From the NCBI RefSeq assembly GCF_030704535.1, contig NC_081811.1:6180001-6244000 (forward strand): a stretch of DNA of 64,000 bases. The letters run 5' to 3'. A model generated the notes under the pieces. That model ran no database searches. It saw nothing but the letters and a program-made list of their open reading frames with translations, and was not told where the DNA came from. This document shows, one piece after another, positions 1-12,330 of the stretch (positions within the stretch are counted from its first letter, which is position 1; the number at the start of each line of letters is the position of its first letter). The translations under genes and the position numbers were made by a program. Source of the stretch: Vitis vinifera. Taxonomy: Eukaryota > Streptophyta > Magnoliopsida > Vitales > Vitaceae.

Positions 1-204
1 ATAGTTGCAATTTCGAGAGGTTTTTTTTCCCTTTTTTATTGATTCTCCACCTTCTCAGTAATCAAAAAGAAAATAAAAAAACTGAACCAAAAAAAAAAAA
101 AAGTGAAACTCTTATCTAATTTATTAGTATTGTCTAAGCACAAAGATCAGTCAGGATCACAGATTCACCAAGAATTACCATCTTACAAGCCAATTAGAAC
201 TTAC

Positions 205-885
205 TCGCTTCAGCAGATTAACTCTATCTTGCAGTCCATCCACTGCTCTTTCATTATCATGCTCATCTATTTCATGGGAGGAGTAGGAAGATGAGGCCCT
301 GATACCACCCTCCTCAATGCCATCAAAAAGGGCAATTCTATTGCCACGGTAATCCCTGTATGGAAAGAAAAACAAGATCTCCAATAAATTGCAAAGAGGT
401 GGAAATCAGATAGAAAGAAGAGCTGTCAAACCAACAACATGGATAAGCCAACATTACCATGGTTTATTTTCATCCTGTTGTTCAAGAAACTGAAACAATT
501 ATAAATAGATTAACTTTCAATGGAAGTTTGTGTCTTTCCAGCATTGCAAGATGCAGACAGCCTTTTCAAATTGATAAGATGAATCTCAAAAATGATGAAT
601 GATACAGTTTCCCATTTCCATCTCTACATGTGTATTCATATTTTCATTTTGTGTGGAATAACTAAGACCATGTGCATCCAGCTATCAATGATAAACTTGC
701 GATATACATATATTTCATAATATCCAACAATTGAAGTCTAGAAATTTGAAAGAAACCTACAAGTTTTACTGAATCTTTTGCTTATTTGGAGCAAGCAAAT
801 ATTATTTGTGTGCATGAATGTTTGAGAGAGACTGAATTTTTTGCCCTCTTGGAGCAAGCAAGCATTAAGTGCGAGCATGAATGTC

Positions 886-918
<33 letters not shown>

Positions 919-3900
919 CCTTTCAGGTGGGAACAAGAGTGGGAAAGTCGGTGCAATAGTCAGCAAACAGCATCAGAACAGGGGGCAGGCCGGAGAGTGG
1001 ATGCCTAGGCTCAAGACAGACCCAGGCCAGTCCTCAACCAATGCTGCCTACTCCCTAATTAAAGTGCACCAGTGTTGTACTTAGCATTTAATGTGCTATG
1101 TGTTTGGTGTTGAATGCTCGCCATATCCCATGTGAACCAAACCATCAGTGTCAGCTAATTGCCCCTGTAGTATATTAATTGCAACAAAACCTACACTGGC
1201 TAAAGCCACCATCCACAAGGAGTCACATCAATCACTCATCAAGTGAATGCCATATCTGCTTTGGTATAAATAGAAAAAGTTTATAGCCTTTTGGAGATAA
1301 CTGAAAAAGAAACAAGACCTTAATTAAAAGATACTATCTTTGATTTATCTGTTACTTGGTTTGGCATCTTTTGTTCCTGCTTAGTCATCGAAAATCCATT
1401 GGCCTAGATGACTCTTTGTCACTGAGCCTACTTTGTCACTTTCAACTAGGTAGACTAGTAGTTCATTGGCGCCTTTCTATTGGAAACATAACAAAAGGCT
1501 AACAAAAGGGAAGAGAAGTTATGGAGGATGGAAATGCTGGTAAAGACCCCATAACCGAGCTCGGATCATAGGCTGGAGCAATGGCATGCAACCCAAGGGA
1601 GATGGTGATTAGGGAGGGTTAGGGGTTCTGCATCAACATATCTTCCATAATGTGTGGCAGCTAGCGTGCTTGAGAAACGTCGAGATGGGCTTCTTTCTCC
1701 CAACTCTCGACATCAAGCGATCTAGCTTTCTCAGGGCACCCACCATGGGAATAACAGAAACCTCTAAGAAGGGCTCTTTCCCTCTCCGCTCTAGATAACA
1801 AAGGAACGGACGCTCTCCCTAGGAGATTGAAAGGAATCATCCTTAGGCATCAACCTATTGAACTTCCCCATATGAGTCCTTGAGGATCAACTTCTTCCTT
1901 TTCCCTAGCACCATCAACTTCAATCAAGCCTCAAAGGACAACCTCTTTCTAGGTCTATAGACAAAGACCTCCATCCCTATAACGTCTAGGAGATTAGGAA
2001 TGGCATATTGGTGTATTGGAAATTTCTGATATAGGCATGCTCTTCTCAAACCTATCAATAAAATCCTTGAAGCTGAAAGCAACCTTGGGAACCTGAGCAA
2101 GAGTAACCACCCGATTGAAAACACTTCAATTGACCAGATAGGATGTGGTTTTGGTCATGCAAGCTCAATGAGTACCACATCAAAAGTAGAGAGTCAAGGA
2201 ATGTTGAAACCCATGGATCCCCTAGTCAGATGACCCTTTTCACTTGTTGAAAACAAAGAGCGAAATGGATAACTTGATAGCCCCAAATGTCAACAATACA
2301 TTCAAGAAATAAACTAGGGAAAATAAAATAAAAAAATAAAAAAAGAGCGCAAATTCAAAAGAAGAAAAAATAAAGGATCAGAATATAACAACTACATCCA
2401 CTACCCTTTGCTTATGGAACCCAAGGCAAATGGTCTCATTTGGCCAAGACTTCTCATTAACCAAACACCTTCAAGTGTCATTCCACTTTCATGCCTTCAC
2501 TAACTTTAGAATCTTGAAAAAAAGGCTTAGCATCATTGTTGGGAGAAACACACCAATTGAAATTAATAAGAATTCCTCCAAGTTGATGTGGTATCCCTCA
2601 ACTTCATTGAGAACCACCACACTAATAGGATCACGGATGGTGTTGGGATTGAATTAGGATGGAATTCCTACATAGGCGAAGACGTGCCTCGACAGGGAGA
2701 CATTAGAAGCTAGATGTCAACTGTAAGATGCTCCATATAAGTTTTCAGGATCTCAAGAATTGGGAAGCTAAAACAAACTTGTTGGATGTTTGGGCAAAGG
2801 AAGTAGAGCTCTACTCCACTAATCATGAGTGCATCAAATTTCTAGTTGGCAATAAAGTTGATAGGGTAAGTTGTATGGTCTAAGAAGAAGGGAGAGAATG
2901 GTAAGGACGTTGAAGGTCTCTGTGGAGAGAAAGACCTTCTTGGTTAGGTTCAAGGGTGAGGTCAGAGGAAGTTGGTGTTCGATAACAGAGCACAGTAAAG
3001 GCTCTGTTTTCACCTTAGGCTTTGAGAAGGAAGAGGTTGGATGGTTGATAGAACATTTGACGAAGGCCATTGAGATGAAGAATTTTATGGGTTTCAACAA
3101 AAAATTCAGAGGAAAGACCAGAGTCCATTTATTGGAGGTTTGTTTCAACGTTCATGGCAGGTTTATAAGGCTATCAGAGTTCGCCTCCAACAGGAAGTCA
3201 ACTTTCCTGGTAATACCTAAGGGAGAGAATGGCAGGGGATGGGAACATTTAAAGTCTGCGTTGTCTTCAATGTTGGTGGTCCCCTCCTCGAGTTTTGATG
3301 AAAAAGGAAGGATGTGCAAGGAAGAAGGGACTTTTCATAGACATGCGGGTCCCTTATACCGGTCCTTCGCAAATGTAGTCAGAAAAGAAGGACCGAGGAA
3401 AGGTGGCCTTGTTCCAGTCAGGAGATGGGCGAGGGTTATGGTGTGCGAATGTCTTGCTAGTTTTGTTAACTGGGCTGAGGTCGGTCGAGCTATGGCGAAA
3501 AGGCTAGGGCATAAAGGTGTGGTGACTATCGTCCCCTTCGCCGGTGGAAAAGAATTGTTTTTTGTAGAAACATTAGAGGAAGCTTTCTCACTACATGATT
3601 CAAGGTTCATTAGGATTAAAGGTGGGATTACAGTCTTGTTGAGAAGATGGTCGCCAAAGGAAAATTCAAAAGTAGAGGGGAAATTCAGGGAAGGTTGGAT
3701 AGATTTACGGGGTTTGCCATTTCATTTATGGTCTGAAGTACACTTGAAGAAAATTATGGAGCAGTGGGGGACGGTGACAGAGATCGATTGGCGAATGTTG
3801 AAACTGTTTGATCTAAGTATGGCAAGGGTGAGAGTTGTAATGAAAGAACGGTCGGTTCTCCCTGCTTTGATTGAGGTGTTGGATGGGGGGATGGGAATTC

Positions 3901-6900
3901 ACAGTTTCAGTTGCAGTGGCTGGAAAAGAAGACGGTAGGCAAGGCAGAGAGATGGGTGAGTCAACTCGGCAGAAATCTGAGCTTCACACATGGACAGATG
4001 GCAGAAAGAGGGTTGAGGAGGCTAGATTAATGGTTGGAGCGGGGTCTTTTGTTGGGGTAGTTGGCAGAACGAAGGAGGGGAGAGCTTGTCAAAAGGCTGA
4101 AATTGCTCCTGTGGGGACACGTGGAGTGAACAGACCGACAGTGGGGAACAGCTGGTCCCAACCTCCACGGTCTTTCAGTTTGAATTCAAATTTTCTGAGA
4201 GCAAGGCCTGCTGGGCCAAAGCAGGCTGGAGAAGCATGGACTAGAGGGGACAAAGCCCAGTCAACTTTTGAGGTAGGGCTTTAGGCCTCCAAACATGTGA
4301 GAAGGGCCCAATCTTCTCGCAAGCCCAGTCCACAGTCTGAATTTGACGTGGGCTGGAAGAGGGGAGTTTCTTTAAAAGGCCCGATTCGACTGTTAGGCCA
4401 AGATTTGGGAGGCAATCAGGCCTTTTTTGCGAAGGGGCCTTTACACAGTGTTGATCTCTCTGCAAAAGGGAAGGCGAAGGTAGACTCCGAGGATTCTGAA
4501 GCTCAACTGAAGGGCTCCGCATTGAAGTGTGGTTCAAAGAAGCTGTGGAATGCTCTGCTCCCTCCAAGTCCTGGATGCCGACAAGGGGATCGAAGTCGAA
4601 GCGAGCCTCTAACGATTGAGAGATCGTTGTCAGTTAGCGATGCTCTTCCAATGGAAGATGATTCCGAAGCGGGAACACAGTTGGATCAACGTTTTAGTGC
4701 GAGTCCAAGACGTTCGTCAGGGTTTCGAAAAAGGTGTTCCGATGAAGGAACGTTGCCGACTAGGGGAGACGCGAATCAAAGGACTCTTCTTAGGGCTCCT
4801 TTTCTTTCAAAGGGGAAGGAGAAAATGCGCAATTTCTCTAAAGGTGAAAACAGAGCAGGTATTAAGGGTTTTGTGGGTTGTACCCATCGTGGATCTTCAG
4901 TCACGGTTTTTCCGTATTTTCCTACAACCAGAGAAAAAGGGCTCAACTCCGTGAGGTACTGTGGAATGACAGTAGTGGAAAATTTCGAGGTATCTTCTCA
5001 TCAATTTTCTCAACCATCTCTGCCTTTTCTTTCTCCTTTCTCTAGCTTGGCTCTTCCATACCCGAGTCCTTCTATTCCCGACCTTCCCACTTCAGCCTTT
5101 CAATCTCAGTTTTCTACGAAAAATTGAGTAATATCTGAAATTTTTTCAAAAACAAATGACGTTGGGGCTTTTTGTCTTGGGTTTGTTGGCAATCCTAACC
5201 TTGATGTTGTGGTGTCCCAGTTAGCTAGTTTGAATCTTTTGTCCGAGAATTTTAAATCTATTAAGACCAAGCCCAGCACGCCTAACCTGGGTACAGTTAG
5301 CTAGGGGGATGCAGAGTTACCCCCAATGGGTGGGTTCCAAATAGAAGGTCTCTCCCCAGCAAAATGGCTAAAGCATGTGAGGTCTTAAGTTCCTTGGATA
5401 TTAAGGTGTATTTAAGACGGAAGAACAAATTTACCACAGATATTTGAGATCTGTTGGCGTTGGTTTGGAGGTCTAGGGACAGTGTGGTGTTTTTATGAAG
5501 ATCATAAGCTGGAAGGTTTGGGATCTAGGAAAAAGCGAAGGGTGGTTAAGGATTTTTTGCGGCTTCAGAATCCGAATGTAATGATGTTTCAAGAAACAAA
5601 AAGAGAGGTGTGCGATAGAAGGTTTGTAGGTAGTGTCTAGTCAGTTAGGAATAAGGAGTGGGCTGCTCTTCCGGCATGCGGAGCTTCAGAAGGGATTTTG
5701 ATCATTTGGGACTCAAAGAAAAGGAGTAGCGAGGAGGTGAAATTGGATCTTTTTTTGTCTCAGTCAAGTTTTTGTTGGATGGATGCGGACCATTGTGGTT
5801 GTCCGCAGTTTATGGCCCAAATAGCCCCTTAATTAGGAAGGATTTTTGGGTGGAACTATTAGACCTTTTTGGCCTTACTTTTCCTTTATGGTGTGTGGTA
5901 GGTGACTTCAATGTTATAAGGAGTAGCTCAGAAAAACTGGGTGGCTCTAGTTTCACTTCTAGCATGAAGGATTTTGATGGTTTTATAAGAGATTGTGAAC
6001 TACTTGATCCCCCATTACAAAATTTCCCTTTTACTTGGTCAAATATGCAAGAGTCACCGGTATGCAAGAGATTGGATCGGTTTCTCTATTCAAATGAGTG
6101 GGAGCTTTCTTTCCCTCAAAGCCTTCAAAAAGTTCTTCCTAGATGGACATCGGATCACTGGCCGATTGTTTTGGATACCAATCTTTTCAAGTGGGGCCAA
6201 CACCTCTTAGGTTTGAAAATATGTGGCTGCAACATCCAAGTTTCAAAAAGTGTTTTAGTAGTTGGTGGAGAGAATTTGATGGAAATGGTTGGGAAGGTCA
6301 CAAATTCATGAGAAAGTTACAATTTGTTAAGGCAAAATTGAAAGATTGGAATAAGAATACTTTTGGAATGCTAAAGGAAAGGAAAAAAACCATCTTGGAT
6401 GAAATAGCTAACATTGATGTCATTGAACAAGAAGGGGTTCTCTCTTCTAATCTTTCTGCTCAAAGAGTTGAAAGAAAAGGGGAGCTAGAGGAATTAATTT
6501 TGAGGGAAGAAATTCATTGGAGACAAAAAGCTAAAGTGAAATGGGTTAAAGACGGGGATTGCAATTCAACGTTGTTTCACAAAGTGGCTAATGGGAGACA
6601 AAACAGGAACTTCATCAAGTTCTTGGAGAATGAAAGAGGTTTGGTGTTGGATAATTCCAAGAGCATCACAAAGGAGATATTACTATATTTCAAAAAGTTC
6701 TACTCAAGTCCTCCTGGAGAGTCTTGGAGAGTAGAAGGCATTGATTGGTCCCCTATATTAGAAGAGAGTGCTTCTAGGCTGGACTCCCCTTTCTCCGAAA
6801 AAGAGATCTTTAATGCCATTTTTCAGTTAGATAGGGATAAGGCGTCGGGGTCTGATGGTTTTAGCATTGCAGTGTTTCAGGATTGTTGGGATGTGATCAA

Positions 6901-9900
6901 GGATGACTTAGTAAGGGTGTTCACAGAGTTCCACAGTAACGGGATTATTAATCAAAACATTAATGCCTTCTTCATAGTTCTTTTGCCTAAAAAGAGTCAG
7001 TCAAAGAAGATTTCAGATTTTGGACCTATTAGCCTGATCACATGTCTCTATAAGGTAATAGCAAAAGTCCTATCAGGGCGATTAAGAGGAGTACTACACG
7101 AGACTATCCACTCTACTCAAGGTACTTTTGTTCAAGGAAGACAAACTTTGGATGCAGTTCTTATAACCAATGAGATAGTGGACGAGAAAAGGCGATCAGG
7201 GGAGAAAGGAGTTGTATTCAAAATAGACTTTGAAAAGGCTTATGACCATGTGAAATGGGATTTTTTGGATCACGTGTTGGAGAAGAAGGGGTTTAGTTCT
7301 AAATGGAGGATTTAGATGAGAGGTTGTCTGTCTTCAGTCTCTTATGCTATTCTAGTAAATGGTAATGCTAAAGAGTGGGTCAAGGCATCTAGAGGTTTAA
7401 GGCAAGGTGACCCTTTATCCTCTTTCCTGTTCACTATTGTTGCAGATGTGTTAAGTAGAATGATGTTGAAAGCTGAGGAAAAAAGTGTGTTGGAGGGTTT
7501 CAGGGTAGGTAGAAATAGAATTAGGGTGTCTCATCTACAATTCGCAGATGATACCATCTTCTTTGCTAACTCTTGCGTGGAAGAACTACAAACTCTTAAG
7601 AGTTTATTGTTAGTGTTTGGGCAAATTTCTGGGCTTAAGGTCAATCTTGACAAGAGTAATCTTTTTGGCATCAACCTTGATCAGAATCATCTCTCTAGGT
7701 TAGCCTTGTTGCTTGAATGCAAGGCTTCTGATTGGCCTATACTATACCTGGGTCTTCCTTTGGGAGGGAATCCAATTGCTTGTAGATTCTGGGATTCAGT
7801 GATTGAGAGAATCTCTAGGAGATTAGACGGGTGACAAAAAGCTTACTTATCTTTCAGTGGTAGGATAACTCTTGTCCACTCATGCCTTTCCCACATTCCT
7901 AGTTACTTTCTTTCTCTATTTAAGATTCCCGCTTCAGTGGCTACAAAAATTGAGAGATTGCAAAGGGATTTTCTTTGGTCAGGGGTTGGGGAAGGTAAAA
8001 GAGTTCATCTTATTAGTTGGGATGCGGTGTGTAAGCCGAGGGTAAAAGGGGGTTTGGGGTTTGGGAAGATTCCTTTAAGGAATCATGCTCTTTTAGGGAA
8101 ATGGTTGTAGAGGTTTCCTAGGGAGAATACAGCTCTGTGGCATCAAGTCATTCTAAGCATTTATGGGACACACTCAAATGGTTGGGATGCCAACACTTTA
8201 GTCAGATGGTCACATCATTGTCCTTGAAAGGATATTGCACAAGTCTTTCAGGATTTTTCCAAGTATATTCGGTTTGTCGTAGGAGATAGGGAAAGAATTC
8301 GTTTTTGGGAAGATTTGTGGTGGGGGGAATCAGATCTTCAAAGTCCAATATCCAAGACTATTTAGAGTAGTCACGGATAAAAATATTCTTATATTTTCAA
8401 TTCTTGGTTCTGTTCACCCTTTCTCATGAAACTTTAATTTCCGTCGCAATCTTTCCGATTCTGAGATAAAAGATCTAGAACGTCTCATGCGATCTCTTGA
8501 TTGTATGCATATATCCACTTCGGCTTCAGATGTGAGATCATGGTCCTTATCTTCTTTAAGATTGTTCACAGTCAAGTCTTTCTTTATAGCCTTGTCCCAA
8601 ATGCCTAATTTATCTCCACTTTTCCCTACTAAGTTTGTATGAAATTCTCAAGTCCCTTTCAAAGTTAAGGCCTTTGTCTGGCTTGTGGCACACAAAAAGA
8701 TAAATACTAATGACTTGCTACAATTGAGGAGACCTCACAAAGCTCTTAGTCCTAACATTTGTAAGTTGTGCATGAAGTAAGGAGAATCAGCAGATCATCT
8801 TTTCCTACATTGTTTTGTGTCGTTGGGGTTGTGGCACAGATTATTTCAGCTAGCCAAGATGGATTGGGTTCCTCCGATAAGCATTTCAGACATGATGTCC
8901 ATCAACTATAAAGGTTTTGGCAACTCCAAGAGAGGGATGGTTTTGTGGCAAAATGCGTGCATAGCTTTAATTTGGGTTGTGTGGCGGGAAAGAAATGCCA
9001 GGATGTTTGAGGACAAAGTTAGGAATTCAGAGAATCTTTGGGATTCCATTCATTTCCTTACTCCTCTTTGGGCTTTTTGTTCCGCGGTTTTTAAGGGCAT
9101 TCCCCTTAACGTGTTACAACTAGATTGGCTAGCAGTGTATAGTTCCAACGGGACGGTCTAGTCAAGGGAGCTTGTTCGTAGTTTTCATAGTGTAGTGTCT
9201 TGTTATCTTTTTGTGCTGTTTAGTTTCATCTCTGGTGGGAGGATTCCTCATCCTTCTATTGTACTTCTTTTTCTATCAATATACACATGTGTTGTATCCT
9301 ATCAAAAAAAAAAAAGATGCTCCATATAAAGAAAAACCTTGACAACAATAAGGTCACCCAAGTTTGCCTTTGAAGAAAAAGCCTTAAACCTTAGTTGGTG
9401 GTGGGATGTGAAAATCCCTAATCATTCAGAAAATTTTTGCCTTGGAATCATTTATTGCAAAAAAAAGGGAGAAGTACCTTTGAGATTGCAAAGAGAAGCA
9501 TAGAAGAAAACAAGACAAGAGAAAGTGACAACTTGCCTTAAAGCTAACTAATATAAGCGTTTGAGCCACCATAATTACCCTCATCAAGCCTTATTAACTA
9601 AGTTGTGAGGTATTACAAATTTCCAAGCTTATTCCATGGAACAGCCACACAACCTATCAATGGGTTCAAGTTTCTATTTCCCCATGCATTGTCTCTCTGA
9701 GCAAGAAAATGGAAGGAAATTATCAAGAACTAACAGTTCAACTTGCCAAATGACCCCACAAAGAGATTTCTAGTAAGCACAATAGCCAACAAATGGAACC
9801 TAGATAGAGGATGAGCCAGGGAGTGGGATTTCTAATGTTAGCCGACAAATGGAACCTAGATAGAGGATAAGCCAGGGAGTGGGATTTCTAATGTTCAAGG

Positions 9901-12330
9901 AGACGCAGGTCCCTCGTGCTCCCTAATTAATTCCTACCATGAGCTATGTGCTTTGCACTTAAGATGCACCATGTATAACATGCTTAGCATTAAATGCACA
10001 CCATACCTAACATGCATCAAGCATTAAGCCACCATTGCCAAGGAGTCAAATTAATTATCCATCAATTCAATACCATACCAATTCTGGCATGAATAGAAAG
10101 AAGCTACACACCAAACTGAAAAAGAAACAAGACCTTAACTAAAAAACCATAGTTGTTAAACTTACAATACAACAATATGATACATTTTTTTTTTATAAAA
10201 ATTGATACGTATCACAATTTGTATTATATCTTAAGCGTATCTTAAGATACATATGCAATACATGATATGGTACAAGATGTAACAATACAATGATGCATAC
10301 AACTTTAACTATTTTTTCGTAACTTTCATGGAAAACCAAATCCAAATTTTTTTCTTAAAAGAATTATTATATTGATTGTTTAAAATGTATGATAAGGTTA
10401 GAATTGATTATGGAAAGATGAGAGAGCTAAAATAATCTTATATGAAAAGTCATATTCTCGTTGTCAAAGGTTATATTAGAAGTTAAGAAAATTTATTCTT
10501 ACAGTGAATATTGGAGAATTTCCATTGTGAATTATTTGAATTTTGACATTAAAAATGATGATAATTGATAAGCAAAAACTTTTACTTAATATATTAGTTT
10601 TGTGAATATAAAAAGTGGAAACTTCGGAGATGATATATCAAGATATATATATCAACAACACATATAAGTACATATGTCTAGTAAAATTTGAAACTAAAGA
10701 TTATATCTAAAAATTTTAAAAGTTTATTTTTGTGAGTTTTGTGATGAACTTGTACATCAAACTCATATTTTGTTAAAATGAACTTTTAAAAACTCTAGTA
10801 TTCAATGTTTTTATATGGTAAATTATAGTTTAAAATCTTTAAGTCCTACTATATTTCATGAAATTAGTTATATATTATTCTATATTTCATGCTTTTCAAT
10901 ATGTAAGTACATGAATGCATATTTTTTTCTATTTAAATTTTCACTACATTAAAAATCTATGACACACGATACGATATGATACAAGTACAAAAAAAAAAAA
11001 AAAAGTAGAAAAATAGAAAAATGATACACGATACGTCTTATGAGTTAACAACTGTGTGAAAAACATTCTATTTTTTATTTATCTATCACTATATTTAGTA
11101 TTTGTCATCCCCTTGTTGACTTAGTCATTAAAGAGCCATTGACCTAGACATCCCCTAGTGACTTACCCTTGCTTGTGTCTTTCTGCGAGGTGGATCCCTA
11201 GTTCATGTATACATGCTCCCATATGAAATTGATTGTATCATCTTGGACTAGTTCTCTCAAGAATTGGACAACACATCAATGCTTTTTCCTATCTCCTAAT
11301 GGACGCATAGGTCTATCCACTGAGAGAATTCCACAAATAGAAATAAAATCATTGTATCCACCAACCTTGATGGGAAAATGTAAAAAGAAGAGGAAAAAAG
11401 GGGCCATGACCAGTCTATCATAAAAATAAAAAAAGGGCCATGTCCATTGATGAGACCTTGGAAACCCAATTTTGGAAATCTAACCCTCCATCCTTTTTTT
11501 ACCACATTTTGACAAAAATGCCCTCATTCTTTCTTGTAAAAAAAACCCTTTTTTAAAAACCTACATGTAAATACTTGAAATAATCAAGGGCATTTATGTC
11601 AAAAATGGGTTATTCTTCAAGCAATACATAGAAGAGGTTAAATTCACAAATATGGGGATTATTTCATCCCTTTTAACCAATTAATTCAAAATGGAAGGCT
11701 TTTTGTATGATTAAAAAGGAAAAGCATGCAAGTAACTCCAACCAAACAAAAAAAAAAAAAAACCAATGGGAGTAGCTATTTGGGTCGCCTGTTTTGATAC
11801 AAATCAACTTGTAAAGACAAGGGAAGGTTGGTAGCATAAAACTATAAATAACTCACTGAAAGGGTAGAAGGATTGTTTCCACGTTATAAACATGCACATA
11901 AAAATGCTTGGCTATGATCTTGGAGCGCCTATAACACTGAGCTATTCAAATAAATCACTTAACTTTGACGAATCATAGCATGGCCTTCAACATCAAACAA
12001 TATTTGAATAATTAAAAAGGCAAAGACACCCACCATAGGCAGCATCATATGTATGATTCCTGTGATTTGATACAGGAGACCACAAGCAATTGAAATTGTA
12101 CAAAATAATAAGCCCAAAATTCAGTCAATAGAATAAAAATAGAAAGCACTCAAAGAATCAGCTAAATAAAGTGAAAAATCAGGTTTCCTTATATCAAACA
12201 TGAAAATCTTCCTGTGATGAATCTGTCAATATACTAAAAAGAATCATTCATCAAATTAAATAAATTGGAAAAAGAAAATCGATTCATGATTATTGAAACA
12301 CTTATCATTAACAAACCTTCTGGAATTCAT
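205..12330 (-). CDS. BET11: Bet1-like SNARE, 5' part only (gene runs off the left edge)
   Basis: This is a small Qc-type SNARE of the Bet1/BS14 family, which acts in ER-Golgi vesicle fusion. Two coding exons are visible. The first has ATG at 12330 and ends at 12317 with a GT donor, encoding MNSRR up to the second base of codon 5. The second is 355 down to 205, with acceptor CAG before 355 and donor GTAAG after 205. The phases fit exactly (14 + 151 nt = 55 codons). The visible protein contains ALFDGIEEGGIRASS, HEIDEHDNERAV and GLQDRVNLLKR, the conserved N-terminal half and start of the SNARE helix of plant Bet1 proteins. The rest of the SNARE motif and the tail anchor must lie left of position 1; I could not find them in 1-204. 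The intron between the two exons is about 12 kb and full of transposons. BET11 versus BET12 paralogy is not resolved. Confidence 0.85.
385..1050. other. Bet1-like long intron: unassigned stretch
   Basis: Intron sequence with no convincing coding content. It holds one (GA)n microsatellite at 887-914, which accounts for the arginine/glutamate and serine/leucine runs in translated short frames. Confidence 0.6.
887..914. repeat. (GA)14 microsatellite
   Basis: Uninterrupted GA dinucleotides in the long intron of the Bet1-like gene. Confidence 0.95.
1051..1465 (+). repeat. Possible decayed 5' LTR (copy A)
   Basis: This stretch is a diverged direct repeat of 9919-11205. Shared blocks include CTCCCTAATTAA, GCCACCAT...AAGGAGTCA, CTGAAAAAGAAACAAGACC and a closing TAGTTCA. 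Similarity stops at the same point in both copies. Copy A carries a TATA-like TATAAATAG at about 1266. Right after it lies TTGGCGCC (1466-1473), which could be a primer-binding-site remnant. It could instead be an old segmental duplication. Confidence 0.4.
1474..2724. other. Unassigned intron DNA, possibly interior of the decayed LTR element
   Basis: Moderately GC-balanced intron sequence between the putative LTR copy A and the LINE. The frames are short and broken, and I recognise no gag, protease, reverse transcriptase or integrase motif. 9330-9918 would be the other half of the same pre-insertion sequence. Confidence 0.4.
2725..2740 (+). repeat. Left target-site duplication of the LINE
   Basis: AAGATGCTCCATATAA here is repeated exactly at 9314-9329, immediately after the poly(A) tail. 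A perfect 16-bp duplication is normal for L1-type target-primed insertion. Confidence 0.95.
2871..5127 (+). pseudogene. LINE ORF1 (DUF4283-like RNA-binding protein), frameshifted
   Basis: Frame 1 runs 2871-3938. It then continues as plausible coding sequence in a second frame (3871-4284) and again at 4297-5127. The first part has the DUF4283-type core of plant LINE ORF1: WIDLRGLPFHLW, followed by an RNA-recognition-like stretch (WGTVTEIDW, ARVRVVM). The frameshift near 3900 and the stop near 4282 split what was probably one protein. The tail is basic and low-complexity. I saw no clear CCHC zinc knuckle. Confidence 0.75.
5495..9161 (+). pseudogene. LINE ORF2 (endonuclease / reverse transcriptase), broken
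   Basis: ORF2 opens at ATG 5495 with MKIISW, the usual start of the APE-type endonuclease. A frameshift follows within 30 bp. The catalytic-Glu motif QETK is at about 5594, and later WVVGDFNVIRS-like and SDHWPI motifs mark the endonuclease. The reverse transcriptase spans about 6.8-7.8 kb with KASGSDGF, FKIDFEKAYD, GLRQGDPLS and the active site FADDT. A zf-RVT-like region follows (about 8.5-9.0 kb: FKVKAFVWL, LWHRLF). In-frame stops at 7313, 7832, 8108, 8226 and 8777, plus several frameshifts, show it is dead. Confidence 0.9.
9314..9329 (+). repeat. Right target-site duplication of the LINE
   Basis: Exact copy of 2725-2740, directly after the poly(A) tail. Confidence 0.95.
9330..9918. other. 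Unassigned intron DNA with a 55-bp tandem duplication
   Basis: No coding content was recognised. A segment containing AATGGAACCTAGATAGAGGA and GCCAGGGAGTGGGATTTC occurs twice head to tail, at about 9790-9840 and 9845-9896, with few differences. This is a local duplication just before putative LTR copy B. Confidence 0.6.
10140..10147 (+). repeat. Left 8-bp target-site duplication of hAT-like copy 1
   Basis: TAAAAAAC, matched by TGAAAAAC at 11057-11064 (7 of 8 bases). Confidence 0.7.
10148..11056. mobile_element. hAT-like non-autonomous DNA element, copy 1 (909 bp)
   Basis: It starts CATAGTTGTTAA and ends TTAACAACTGTG, forming an imperfect terminal inverted repeat that extends through TACGATATGATAC-type repeats just inside both ends. 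It is related along its whole length to 25152-26075. Eight-bp flanking duplications with one mismatch point to the hAT superfamily. There is no transposase ORF. It is inserted inside putative LTR copy B within the Bet1-like intron, so it is younger than that repeat. Confidence 0.8.
11206..12316. other. Remainder of the Bet1-like long intron
   Basis: AT-rich intron DNA. I see no coding sequence, RNA gene or clear repeat here apart from short A-rich tracts. Confidence 0.6.

Larger units (their letters stand above)
2741..9313 (+). mobile_element. Full-length plant L1-type LINE, inactive
   Basis: This is a 6.6 kb non-LTR retrotransposon in the order 5'UTR, ORF1 (RNA-binding, DUF4283-like), ORF2 (endonuclease, reverse transcriptase, C-terminal zf-RVT) and 3'UTR. 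The 3' end reads GTATCCTATC followed by poly(A) at 9304-9313. Identical 16-bp target-site duplications flank it. Both ORFs carry frameshifts and stops, so it cannot move on its own. It lies in the long intron of the Bet1-like gene on the opposite strand. The intact ends and perfect duplication suggest an insertion that is not ancient, although the coding parts have decayed. Confidence 0.95.
9919..11205 (+). repeat. Possible decayed 3' LTR (copy B), split by a hAT-like insertion
   Basis: Direct repeat partner of 1051-1465 in the same orientation. With the 909-bp hAT-like element (10148-11056) removed, its length (about 375 bp) is close to copy A. It ends in CCTAGTTCA, like copy A. If the pair are LTRs, the interior was about 1.9 kb before the LINE arrived. 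Confidence 0.38.

Noticed and set aside
4241..4567. 108-codon minus-strand frame in the LINE
   Set aside because: Antisense to LINE ORF1, with no family resemblance.
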